From the NCBI GenBank assembly GCA_026545225.1, contig CM048853.1, positions 44,718,755 through 44,782,754 on the forward strand: DNA of 64,000 bases, read 5' to 3'. The notes beneath the pieces are model-generated. The model saw only the letters and a program-made list of their open reading frames with translations, did not search any database and was not told the origin of the DNA. Within the stretch, counting starts at the first letter, position 1, and the number at the start of each line of letters is the position of its first letter. Shown piece by piece: positions 1-11,309 of the stretch. A program made the position numbers and the translations under genes. This DNA comes from Cornus controversa (taxonomy: Eukaryota > Streptophyta > Magnoliopsida > Cornales > Cornaceae).

Positions 1-880
1 CCATGGTCATCTATTGGCTTTTCACCAGATTGTGTTAAATGCTGTGTTATAAGATCTTCCTAATTATCATGAATCTTGGTTCATATCTTTCAGTATGTGG
101 AGTTATAAACCCTTTCAAACAATAATACAAACAGTTAGCAACATACACGTTCAAAACATTATTACTCTAAATAGTCAATAAATACATTCATGTGGATCTC
201 ACATAATATCATCTCATCAAGAAGTACATTAGCACAAGAAGTTTTTAAAGTACTTCTTTGACATGTTGTAGCTAGGTTATTAAAAATTTAGAATGTAGAA
301 GAGAGAATCAAAAAATAGATTGGTTGAAAAAGAGGAGCCAATTCCCTTAAATTAGAGACTACATTGAAATCCAAATAGTCTATGGAAAGGTGAGATTCTT
401 TAGAAGAGAGATTTTCACTTATCAAACTGCCTTTATATCTCCCTTTTTGATCTACCCTTAAATGATAGGGCTGCAATTTTGGTGATACTCTCTTAGCATC
501 ATAATTCATATTTTCTTCTTATTCTTATGCTAGCAATTCAAGGGTGAAAATTCATTCTATTCATGTATGCCTGAAGTAGTCAGAGACTCAAAGGTGTGTG
601 CAATGGCAACCATGCATAATCAACCAGCTACTCTTATTTCATATATATTATCTTTTTATTAAGGTGGTGAGCATGGTTTAATTATTATATGAAAGTGGAA
701 AATAGTTAGTTAGTTAGTGATGAGAAAAATGTGACAAACCCAATAAATGGGATCGCATCAATTTTTATATACAACAGTAACAAGTGCATGTGCAGCAATT
801 TACTTAGGCATGGACAACTCTTTTTTTGCCACCGGCTCTTTCACTCTCTGGTGAATGTACATATATTTTGTTGATGCAAG
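1..880. other. Intergenic, no gene recognised
   Basis: This AT-rich stretch has only short chance reading frames with many stops. No similarity to the TNL, kinase or retroelement parts of the window is apparent. It could be interior sequence of the LTR element whose 3' end follows, since that element's 5' LTR is not visible in the window. Confidence 0.5.
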
Positions 881-896
881 TGAACTGAGTGAAGCT

Positions 897-1165
897 CGAG
901 TAAGTTTAACCTCTCCTTATTAAAGGATCGAGCTTATTCCTCCCCTTCTTAAAGGGTCGAGTCGGTACCTCCCCTTTTTAAAAAGGTCAAATAACATCCC
1001 TTTATAAAGGGTCGAGCCGAAACCTCCTTTTATTAAAGGGCTAAGTTGAAACCTCCCCCTTATTAAAAGGTCGAGCTTATTCCTCCCATCCTTAATGGGT
1101 CAAGCTGAAACCTCCCCTTATTAAAGGGTCAAGCCATCAATTCCTCCCCTTACTAAAAGGACAAC
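897..1165 (+). repeat. Degenerate ~30-bp tandem repeat
   Basis: Roughly nine imperfect copies of a unit like CCTCCCCTTATTAAAGGGTC followed by GAGC and a variable linker. It lies in the interior of the LTR element that ends at 2392. No coding potential was seen. Confidence 0.8.
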
Positions 1166-1640
1166 ATCCTACGGGGACACACCTCTAACAGAGGGCCTTT
1201 AATGAAAAAGGCGGGATGAATTAATTCCGAGAACATTGTCAAATAGCCCTACGGGGGCACAGCCCTACGGGGACACACCTCTAACAGAGAGCCTTTAATG
1301 AAAAGGTAGGATGAATTAATTCCGAGAACATTTTCAAACTACCCTACGGGGACACACCTCTAACAGAGGGCCTTTAATGAAAAAGGCGGGATGAATTAAT
1401 TCCGAGAACATTGTCAAATAGCTCTAGGGGGACACACCTCTAACAGAGGGCCTTTAATGAAAAAGGCGGGATGAATTAATTCTAAGAACATTGGCAAACA
1501 GTCCTACGGGGGCACACCTCTAAAAAGGGCCTTTAATAAAAAAAATGTGCAGTGAATTAATCCTGAGAGCATTGTCAAGGAACCCCACAGAGGAACACCT
1601 CTAAAGGGGATCTTTAATGAAAAAGACGGAATAAGTAAAT
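1166..1640 (+). repeat. ~80-bp tandem repeat array
   Basis: About five to six units, each with CTACGGGGACACACCTCTAA, GGGCCTTTAATGAAAAAGGC, GGGATGAATTAATTCCGAGA and ACATTGTCAAATAG. The last units (about 1500-1640) are the most diverged. It is interior sequence of the same LTR element. Confidence 0.85.
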
Positions 1641-3676
1641 TCCAAGAACATGGTCAATTGACCCTATAGAGCACAACCCACCGAAGGGAATTTTACCCAA
1701 TAGCAAGGTGAGTCCATTGCGTAAGTTCTTTTGCAGGATTATACCGTAAATGTTTTTTCTTAAGGAACCAGAGGACACCTCAGAGAGAGAGAAGTCTCAC
1801 AAAAAGTAGGCCGACCCCTAAAAGCCAGCCAAGTCCGGCCACTAGGCCCGACCCGAGCCGGTCCCCAACAGCTTAGGAGCTTAACAGGTTCGAGATCGGA
1901 ATCCGTGGGCTAAAATGGAAGCTTAGCAAAATTTCTTAAAATAGGAGTTCGTTTCTACAACCCGATGAGCCAGCCAAAGTGTTCCTGAGGCCCGACGAGC
2001 GACCCTCATGAACAGGGGGCATCTGATAGAGTATTTGACTCCAATTGTGAAACGCACAACGTGGAGGTTGAGTTCAAGGTGACGTGGATAAGAAGTCTAC
2101 TTTGACTATGATTTCTCTATCTCCAGATGAGTCTAGGGAACTGAAGAGCCAGTCTCCTACTAGGACACAGTCCCATTTGACCATTATAAATATAGAGACA
2201 GTCCATATACCAAGGTACGCAATTAATACCCTTTGAGTTCCTTTACAGTTTTTAAAAATCATTCCAATTTCTGACTTGATCGTCGGAGCGTAGTCGGCCG
2301 ACAACACACCGGTGCCCTCTCGATTACCCTTCTCTTGTCCTTTTTTACAGGTTGGCATTTGACCAGATCGTGCGATGATTTTTGCTTCATCAAATTCCAT
2401 CTTCCATTTTTTGAATATAGATTGATTATATCGTATGGTTTTAGATGTGATGCTCAAGAAAATGAATGAATTTGAAATTAGAATACACATTGATCAATAA
2501 TATTTCAAAATTCTCTTAGTAAACTTTGTGAATTTAAAGTTGTTTTATTGTTCCTTCACAAAGGTTCATAGCTTTCGGTCCATAATTAATCGCTTATTAT
2601 CTGGTGCAAGTCTAGTTATTGGAAGTGATTAATTGACACAAATCTAAAATTAATTATTATTAAATTATCGGTAGCCATTTTCTCATGTTTTGTAGAGTTA
2701 TTCGAATCCATTAATTAGTTTGGTAAATTACATTGACCTCTCCTGAGATTTGACCTAATTACACACAACATCAAACTAATGCATTTTGTTACACTGAGCT
2801 TTCCTGACGTTTGCTTCGTTATGACAGAGACCCCCTCCGTACAGAATTTTGTCTTTTTCGTCAAAAAAATTAATTTTAGTGACCAAAATGCCCATCAAGC
2901 AAAAGGAAAAAGGCTATATAACCTTTTAAATGTCATCAAATTACTAAAAGCCCTAATTATAACAGACCAAAATACTCCTTTTACTCAATTTAGTTCATCT
3001 CCAGTTACATTTATCTAGTTATGAATTTAAAAATATTTTTTTAAGTTTTACATGTAATTATTTTTATTAATTACACTTCAATTAAATATGTAAATTTACA
3101 ATTTAAAATTAATTGCATTTTAATTTTATGGGTAGGGTTTTGGAAAGAAAAAACCACTCCACCCCAATAACCACCTCCAGCCACCGATCCACCACCATTC
3201 ACCGCCATCACCTCTGCCATCTTCGCCACCACTAGATCCACTCCACTACTCCTCCACCACCATAACCACTGCTACTACCATCACCCACGAACCAAACAAC
3301 AGATTGATTTCTCAACTCCACAAATCACTTTGTAACCCTTGTGAATCAACCACACAGTCTCAATCGCAACCCCAAATCTCAATTGTAAACATTAGTCATG
3401 TCACTCGCAACCACAATCCCAATCGCAATCAATAGCAACCCCAAAATCAACTACACAATCTCAGTCGTAATCACACAATACTTTGAAAATCAACCTTGGT
3501 TGTCGGCAGTCCAATCAGCTCCGCCCAGAACCGCGGCATGTGGAGGCTTTTTCGGCAACGAGTCGGTGGCCATGGTGGGAGCTTATAGAGAGAGAAAGTA
3601 AAGAGACACTCTGTTGTGGCGTCGACCATGGTTAGGTTGACAGATCCTGAGTCGGCGTTGCAGAGGACGGAGGTGG

Positions 3677-3707
3677 GGTGGACGTGGACGTGGACGTGGA
3701 CGTGGAC
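3677..3707 (+). repeat. GTGGAC hexanucleotide microsatellite
   Basis: About four to five tandem copies of GTGGAC inside the MULE interior. Confidence 0.9.
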
Positions 3708-4056
3708 GAGGACTATGACGTCTTCAAGGCAGAGATAGTGATGGATCGCTTGGGTTTGGATTTTGACAGTGGCAATTGATGGAATGTCAAAGCTTGGGTT
3801 TGGATTTACATATATACACAAACACAAACTGATGATTTGGTTTGAAATTGAAAGGAGATGGGTTTGGTTTTGATTTACATGTGTGCGTGCGCGGAGATGA
3901 TTTGTGTTTGAGATTGAATGGAGATGGGTTTGGGTTTGAATATAGTACACATATGATTTGGGTTTGAGATTGAATACAGATGGAGATGGAGATGATTTGG
4001 TTTGGCTGTTGGTGGTGATTGAAGTGGGGTGAGAAGGTGGTGGTGGGGGTAGTGGC

Positions 4057-4660
4057 TAGGGATAGCAAAGGGTCGGCTATGGGGTAGGGATCCCTATCCC
4101 CATCCCCATAACCGTTTAATTTTGGAAACCCCATAACCGTCCCATAACCGGTTATAAATTCTCCCCTTCACCCTATTCCCGTCCCATAACTGATAAAACT
4201 CACCCCGCCCCAAACCGCCCCGCCCCATAACAGGTTAAAAATCAAATATTTTGAAAATTAATTTTTTTTTGAAGTTCCAACAAAATCATATAAAACTAAC
4301 CATACATTCCTCTAACATAAAACTAACATAGAATATCATCCTTCATGGCAAAAACAAGAAAAAAATCACAATCATATTATCGTAAACTAGGAGAGAGGAG
4401 TGAGATTAGGGCTAGGGTTTTCTATTTAAGTATATATACACATAAGTAATATAATATAATAACATATTAAGTGTAGAATAATCGGGGCGGGTTTTAAATG
4501 GGGTGGGGTGACCATTCCCCGTCCCCGTCCCCGCCCCAAAATCGACCGAATTTTAACTAACAAAACTCATTCCCATTCCATTAACATTAATGGTTCCCCA
4601 AACCTGTTTTAAACGGGTTGGGCCGGATCCCCGCCGGGTTGGGAATTTTTTCCATCCCTA
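4057..4660. mobile_element. hAT-type MITE nested in the MULE, 8-bp TSD
   Basis: The element begins TAGGGATAGC and ends CCATCCCTA, short inverted ends of the hAT kind. Both flanks are GTAGTGGC (4049-4056 and 4661-4668), a perfect 8-bp target-site duplication. The 604-bp interior is GGGGCGGG-rich near the ends and has no coding capacity. It split a GGTGG-rich part of the MULE interior, so it is younger than the MULE. Confidence 0.9.
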
Positions 4661-4939
4661 GTAGTGGCAGTGGTTGATGGAGAGGAGAGAGGGGACAATG
4701 ATAGAGACGAAATAAGAGGAGAGAGAAATTAAAATAAAATATATTAGATGGGTAAAAGTGTCATTATATATATATAAATATTTTAATTTTTATATGAATA
4801 TAATATTAAAGGTATAATAGACATTTCATCCAAAAGTTAATGTCTATTAGTTCATTTCTGTTAGAGGGGAGATCATTGTAACAAAATGTATTAGTTTGAC
4901 ATTGTGTGTAATTCTGCCAAATCTCAGAGAGGTTAATGT

Positions 4940-5511
4940 TGTAGTAACCCTTGTGGACGGGTGTGAGTGGGCGGGTGCGAAGACAGACACTGGGCTGAGC
5001 TACCACACTGACAGGGTGCATGGTGCTCAATCCCACATCGCCTGGGTGTGGAAAAGGGATGTGCTTATATGTAGTATGTTCTCTTCAAATGGTATGAGGC
5101 CTTTTGGGGTAAAACCTAAGAGCAAAACCGTGCGGGCTAAGGCCCAAAGCGGACAATATCATACCATGTGTTGGAGCGGGGTATTACAATTGATATCAGA
5201 GCCTGAACCCAGCCGGAAGAAGTGTGCCGACGAGGACGTCGGGCCTCGTAGGGGGATGAATTGTAGTAACCCTTGTGGACGGGTGTGAGTGGGCGGGTGC
5301 GAAGACAGACACTGGGCTGAGCTACCACACTGACAGGGTGCAGGGTGCTCAATCCCACATCGCCTGGGTGTGGAAAAGGGGATGTGCTTATATGTAGTAT
5401 GTTCTCTTCAAATGGTATGAGGCCTTTTGGGGTAAAATCCAAGAGCAAAACCGTGCGGGCTCAAGCCCAAAGCGGACAATATCATACCATGTGTTGGAGC
5501 GGGGTATTACA
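4940..5511 (+). mobile_element. Complete TRIM retrotransposon (miniature LTR element), copy 1
   Basis: Two near-identical LTRs, 4940-5188 and 5262-5511 (249 and 250 bp), start TGTAGTAACCC and end GGGGTATTACA. The interior is only 73 bp. It opens with TGATATCAGAGC (5191-5202), one base from the plant initiator-Met tRNA primer-binding site TGGTATCAGAGC, and closes with a purine tract TAGGGGGATGAA before LTR 2. The flanks AATGT and AATAT are an imperfect 5-bp TSD. It sits inside the right terminal repeat of the MULE. There is no coding region, as expected for TRIMs, which depend on proteins from other elements. Confidence 0.92.
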
Positions 5512-6833
5512 AATATAATTTACCCTAATTAGTTTTATGCTTATGGATCATATAACACAATCTCCAACACCATTTTCATATTATTAACCCATCCACATTA
5601 AGAAACATAAACAATCATACATAATAACACAATTTTCTCTCACATCAATCCATACATTTATTTTATTTTATTGAAACTTAAATTCAAATTGCTTGATCTA
5701 AATATAGACTATACTTGTTACATCAAAAATTGCATCCGTTTATGTGAAATTGTTCCATTTACCACTCTCCACTTTTTACCCTCGTGAACAACAAAGGTAC
5801 GCAGATCTTGCCCTTCACCGGAGGTGAAAGTATCACTGTCTTTAATTAGACCCCTTTCCATAGCTAATTCATACTCCCATTGGGAAAGTGGAGGAATCAA
5901 TTTTTTCACCGGCAAAAGACATGATATAGCCTTCTCATCGCCCTCGTAAATCAGACGAATCCCACACTTTTTCACCGGCCAACGACGGTCTATTAATATT
6001 TCCATCTCCACTTCATCTCCGGTGTCCAACTCAGATTCTAAGCACGGGTTTGGTATGTAGGAGATCCACATATGATCAACTTCAAAACTTGTATCAGTTT
6101 CTTCAGCACATACATCAACTTCTGGTGTCAGAATTGTTCCACTGCACATCTTGGTTCTATTAGAAACGTAAATGGAAATAGAAAAATAGTCATTGAAGAA
6201 GCTAGAAAAATCAACACAGAGAATAAACCCTTGTATTATCTGACCCTGCACGAGCTGAGGCACCCCAAAACGTAAAATGTGTCCTTCACTCTCGTAGTTG
6301 CACCACCTCGGAATCTCATTCCCGTGAAAATGATAAATATTTTCCTCAGTCTTGATTGAGTGATGTGAGGCATCATATGAGTCGGGAACCTTCTCACCGC
6401 CCTCGTAAACCAGACTAACCCCATACTTCTTCCCCGAGAACACTTCATGTTTTATGACTATTTCTATCTCCACTTCATCTCCGCCATCCAACCGACAATA
6501 TGGTAAGTAGAAGAGCCACATCTAATCTCCATCAGGTTCAGGAATTATACGCAATGGATGTAAACGCAAAGTTGTGGGGGTAGACATCTTGGTTCTATTA
6601 GAAATCCTCACACAAGTAGCAGTGTTGAAAAGAAAGCACTCGATGCCGCAAGGAAAAATAACACAGAAAATAAACCCTTGTATTATCCGACCCACGAGCC
6701 GTGGCACCCGAAAACCAAAAACACCTCCCTCGCTCTGGTAATTGCACCACCTCGGAATCTCGCTCCCCAAAACATAAATATTCAACCAACCTTGTTTTCC
6801 CGGTCCCTACATTAGACCCACAAGCGGAGGCTT

Positions 6834-8268
6834 TGATCGGCATTGAATGTTGCACATTCTAGCCTCTTAATTTATATATTTTATTCTCTTAGTGGTAGAT
6901 TATTTTGTTATTTTACTTTGTTTTAGTGTTTTCTGTATTTTCAGGGCCTTAATGATTATTTCAATTAAAACCGTGATTTTGGGCTTTTAAAGATGACATG
7001 CAAAATGGTTAGATGAAGCCTACATCAAAGGGATCCATTGAACTCCATATTTTAACTCAAATCAGCCCAAGGAAGAGGTCCAAGAGAATTACAGCTGCTT
7101 AAGAAGGTTTCGGGCCTGAAGCCCAAATCTGCGCATAATACAGTCTTAATCCCGTTTTGGAAAACGGACCAGAAGTCTTATTTACGAGCCTCAAATCGAC
7201 ATAATTTACGCGTGAGGTTGAACAAAATTTGATTCTGCACACTTTTGTATTTCACGAAAATTCCGTGAATCGGACTTCTAGTGGGTCAAAAGTTGGGCCG
7301 AAGTCAGCAGGAAAAACCCACCTGATTAGTGCTGCGGGAAACCCTAATTTATTCCTAATTGGATTAGGACTTTGATGTATTCTCTTGGTTATTTAAAGTG
7401 ACAAATTGGGGTTGTATTGGAAAGGCTTGGCAGCAGCTTTGAAGAGCTTTTGGAATAGAGAATCATTGGAGAACAAGGCGTATCATGAGCGGCTAGTTCA
7501 GCCACCAGGGTTTTGATGAAGCCCTAACTAAACATCACTGGTTTGATTGTTCTAATTATTGAGGATTTTTATATTCATTCATAGATTGTGTAATTTAGAG
7601 GATTCTTATTATAGAATTGAGTAATAAAAGTCTTATAAATTCAGTTTCAATGATTTCTTATCTTGTCTTAGATATTTGATTGTTGTTATTGAACTCATCC
7701 CTCTTATTTTCTGTGATCATGAGAGTGATTATTACACAATAGTTTTCATTGAATATATCATTAAAAGCTTTGATGGATTATGCCTAGAGAAGATGAACCA
7801 TACTGCACCCTAGATTAGAGTAGTTAAGCAGATGGCCCATGCCAATCGAAGATAGTCTATGACTTAGCCTTAATTATATGTTATCTTCTTGACGGATGGA
7901 GGTGAGCTTGTAGCCACCGACACCACTTATGCATGATATGATGCCCCATAGTTAGTTCAATTGACCATTGATTGTGAAGTTAGTGGTGAAATCAATTACC
8001 CTAGATTTATCTTATATTCTCTACACTCCTTAGTTTTTCTTGCTTTTGTTCAATTGCTTCATTAGTTAATTTAGAATTAAAAATCAGAATTTATTTCTTT
8101 TAAATTTAATTAGAATTAGTCCTAACAATTCAACTCAATCAGACCACAGTCCCTGAGGTTCGATACCCATTCCTTTCGATAGCCCTATTTTATAAGGAAT
8201 TCGTTCTATTGCGAAGTGTGGTAATTTTTAATTGATATACTTTTTGAGTCACACTCACACACGAATCA
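6834..8268. mobile_element. Solo LTR (~1.43 kb) in last intron of TNL-A, TSD GGCTT
   Basis: The segment begins TGATCGGC and ends CGAATCA (TG...CA in either direction). It is flanked by GGCTT at 6829-6833 and 8269-8273, a perfect 5-bp duplication. TNL-D has the uninterrupted site (GAGGCTTAATTGG near 32382-32394). The same LTR recurs inverted at 59132-60563. No second LTR or interior is present, so this is a recombination-derived solo LTR of an LTR retrotransposon. Confidence 0.92.
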
Positions 8269-9415
8269 GGCTTAATTGGTTTCTAGTACTACATATATAT
8301 ATACACACACATACACAAAGAGAGAGTAGCATACCTGATAACGGAGTAGATCACTTCTAAAATTATAAGCAAAATTGTATTTGACTAAGTTCGGACAACT
8401 CCAACACCACAAGAATCGTTCTGATGCTGCTGCATTTAATTACATTGATATGCTTTGCAATGATGTGCAGTTGTCTGCTACCAAATCCTTTAAATTTACT
8501 GGAAGCGCCGGAATCGATTCAAGCAGAGTACAATCACTTACATTGAGGCTCTCTAGTAGCGGAAGGCTAGAGATGGTAGCTGGTAGGTTAGAAAATTTGT
8601 TTTCGCCAAGACCCAAATATTTCAAGGATACCAAACTACCAATTTCCTTGGGCACATAAGTTATATTGCAGTCTTTCATATGTAATTGCCTGATGCTACT
8701 TGATAATTGTATCGACAAAAATCTTGATTCACGTGGTGATCCTTGAAAAAATGCTGGCCATTCTAATTTGGAGCAACCGGACAGATCGAAATCAATGAGC
8801 GACTTCAACATGAAAATGCTCAGGGGAATCTTCTCAAGATTCTGACAAATTTTCAAATCTAAGACAACAAGATTTTCTAGACATCCAATAGATGGATGAA
8901 CCTCTACCAGCTTTGCACAATCATTAAGCAACAATTTCTCAAGACTGGGGAGTCCCGTGAAGTCCGGAGTTTTGATCAAGAAATATGAATGACTGAGATT
9001 GAGGTATTTCAATTTTGTACAAATCTACGAGGAATACAAAGAAACAATAAATTTTTATGCATGCCATTCTATTAATTAAGTATGAAGGAGATGAAAATAG
9101 TAGTATCATCATCATCCTACCTTTGTTCCTCTCCAAAGTTGTTTGAGCTTGCTACAGCTTAAGTCAACGACAACCAGATTCTCTGTAATTAAGGTTGATG
9201 GTAAAATTTTTGAAGAAAATCCTATCCAAGATAGCCATACAAGTCTTCCAGTGAGATGTAAGCTTCCATTTAGTTGGACATAATTGAGACAAAGTAGTCT
9301 CAACCCCTCCATCTTTGTAAATGCTTTTGCATTTGGTGATGATTTTGGTAAGTACAAGTATAAGCCGTGAATTGCTTCCGTTCCCTGATGATAATAAAAA
9401 AGATGCAAATATAAG

Positions 9416-9441
9416 AATATATATATATATATATATATATA
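9416..9441. repeat. TA microsatellite in TNL-A intron 2
   Basis: About 13 AT dinucleotides between the NB-ARC and first LRR exons. The TNL-D equivalent (about 33537-33545) is much shorter, so the tract expanded or contracted after duplication. Confidence 0.9.
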
Positions 9442-11309
9442 ACATTGTGTTGAAATAAATATGGTCACATCCCATATTGTGCGACTTTCATGATGTGTAG
9501 TGTGCTATGGTATTTTTACGGTGATGAGATATATACGTAACTAATTCAGAATTTGGGCTCTTACTGTATCATATTTCAGCACATGGAGAATGTCTTCATG
9601 ATACCATAATCTACTACGTTTCCCAGGCTCATCGGGGGATTCTTGGCGAACAATTTCTCTAGCCATGTCCTGAATCAGATCATGCATCATTAGTCTGTTA
9701 TGGTCACGAACACTTACAAGACAACGACGAGATAGAACCCCAATATCAGTTTCTGGATAGAAACCGCAGCCTTCTAGTATTTTGATTGCAAATTCTTTGT
9801 TCATTCCAACAAAAAAACATGCAATATCTAGAAATAAACCCTTTTGTTTTTCATCAAGTGAATCAAAGCTCAACTTAAGTTTTTCTTGAACATTTTTATG
9901 AGGAATCTTTTTCAACTTGTTCAATAAACTTTTCCATTCGGGTATGGTTCTATTGTCCAACAAAAGGGAACCTAAAATTTCAAGAACTAAAGGAACCCCC
10001 TTAGCATAACTCACTACTTCCTCAGAGAGGATCTCATGGCCTTCTACAGGAATGTCACCCAAAAAGGCATGCCAACTGAAAAGTTGTAGAGATTCCTCCT
10101 CATTCAACTCCTCTAGCATATACACCTCATCCTTTCGAAGTCGAAGAGAACTTAAGGAAGACAAATCTCTAGTTGTTACTATGATTCTACTTCCAGGACG
10201 TAACAAATCACGGTTTATGGCTAATGCCCTCAATTGGTGGATGTTATCCACGTCATCGAGAACAAGAAGAACCCTTCGACACCATGCTCGCCCTTTTATC
10301 ACCTCAGTTCCATGATGATCACTTCTTATTCTCTCATGATTTCGATCCATTAGGAGATCACAAAGAAGCTGTTCTTGTAATTGAACAAGGCCGTTGGGTT
10401 GCATCGAAGTTCGTCCAACATTTGCAAGAAAGCTACGGCTTTCAAATTGACGATGACGATGTATGCAATTATACATGGCTTTAGCAATTGTAGTCTTACC
10501 TATCCCACCGAGTCCCCATATGGCAACAATCCTAACATCATCACTGTTTGACCCCAACTTTAGAGACTCACTCAATCGTTGAACACGAGGTTGTATTCCA
10601 ACTGGGTAGTCCGCAACACTTAAACACGTATAATTTAATTTATCTGCGACTTCTCCAACCACAATATCAATTAACGTCGACTCACACCTGCAAAATTTTT
10701 TTTTCCCAAACGTTTTACAGGAAAAAAATACTCAAAAAATAAAATAAAAAATGCAATTTTTACATACAGAATCAAAATAAAATAAGTGATCAAATTGATA
10801 ATGTTTTAGATTGCTTATTTGAAGAGAAGGAAGAGAATTAAGTACCCGTTGGCCACATTTTGCAGGACGTAACCGGACAAATTCCCAGCATCAGCTAGAG
10901 CCGACTTCCATTTCTTCACTGATTCAAAGTGGAACCGCTTTTCGTGACCGGCAAATGCTTCTGCATAACAACCCCTCTGTGAGCGAACGTCGGAGGGTTG
11001 GACGTCATAGAAGATGGGAATGACAATGCGATTGAGTGTCCTCTTGCGATCCATGATCTTCACAAGCTCGTCAAGGCACCATCTTGAGGATGCGTAGCTT
11101 TCCGAGAATACAATAACATAAACCCTCGATTGCTCGATTGCACTGAGCAATCCGGGACCAATTTCTTCTCCTCTTTCGAGTTTAGTATCATCTCTGAAGG
11201 TGTAAAAACCATGGCGATCCAAAGCGGCGAAGAGGTGGCCCGTAAAATTCTTGCGAGTATCAACACCGCTGAAAGACAAGAACACATCGAAAACGCTGGA
11301 AGCTGCCAT

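Larger units (their letters stand above)
881..2392 (+). mobile_element. 3' part of an LTR retrotransposon (tandem-repeat interior, polypurine tract, 3' LTR)
   Basis: Two arrays of short tandem repeats are followed by a purine-rich tract (AACAGGGGGC, 2011-2020) and a 369-bp LTR at 2024-2392 that starts TGATAGAGT and ends GCTTCATCA. The LTR matches the solo LTR at 51920-52343 and has a TATA-like ATTATAAATATAG. The sequence right of the LTR (AATTC onward) is colinear with 30454 onward in the paralogous block, so 2392/2393 is a true insertion edge. No protease, reverse transcriptase or integrase is visible. The 5' LTR must lie left of the window or be lost. Confidence 0.75.
2721..5525. mobile_element. 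Non-autonomous MULE (Mutator-like) with 9-bp TSD, carrying nested elements
   Basis: Terminal inverted repeats of about 85 bp: the left end reads GGTAAATTACATTGACCTCT, and the right end (4850-4939 plus 5512-5525) is its reverse complement, interrupted by the TRIM at 4940-5511. The flanks are TAATTAGTT on both sides (2712-2720 and 5526-5534), a perfect 9-bp target-site duplication. The uninserted paralogous site in block 2 reads TAATTCGTT near 30763-30771. Without nested elements the unit would be about 1.6 kb. The interior is low-complexity (CCACC-rich near 3150-3300, a GTGGAC hexamer run at 3677-3707) and no transposase was found. It could be a pack-MULE, but no host gene fragment is recognised. 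Confidence 0.85.
5718..11309 (-). pseudogene. TNL-A: TIR-NBS-LRR receptor gene with two nonsense mutations
   Basis: Five-exon TNL, near-twin of TNL-D. Inferred exons: TIR 11309-10846, NB-ARC 10687-9565, LRR 9384-9121, LRR 9024-8335, C-JID 6806-5718; all junctions fit GT-AG and keep phase with TNL-D. TIR, P-loop (GLGGIGKTT), kinase-2 (VLLVLDDVD), GVPL and MHD motifs are intact, so the 5' half could still make a TIR-NBS-LRR protein. In exon 4 a GAA codon conserved in TNL-D is TAA (8442-8440), giving a product of about 811 aa without the C-terminal jelly-roll (C-JID). In exon 5 a GAG is TAG (6524-6522) and about six codons are missing after it. The last intron holds a solo LTR (6834-8268). Upstream codons are undamaged, so decay looks recent. 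A truncated functional receptor or decoy is possible; pseudogene is the simpler call. Confidence 0.88.

Noticed and set aside
3471..4134. QTQTH/HSISN-rich frames in the MULE interior
   Set aside because: Low-complexity sequence caused by TTTGGTTTG-like repeats; no recognisable domain.
4940..5188. TRIM as a Cassandra element carrying a 5S rRNA promoter
   Set aside because: The LTR does not contain a recognisable 5S rRNA internal control region; only the general TRIM layout is shared.
4806..5448. Open frames across the TRIM copies (also 26576-27238, 57666-58037)
   Set aside because: They span LTRs, primer site and polypurine tract of non-coding TRIM elements and occur in both orientations.
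10052..10484. Plus-strand open frames antisense to the TNL NB-ARC exon (also 11130-11399, 34319-34579, 35227-35466)
   Set aside because: They mirror the coding strand of conserved TIR/NB-ARC exons and recur in all paralogues because the sense protein is conserved; no independent domain or start context.
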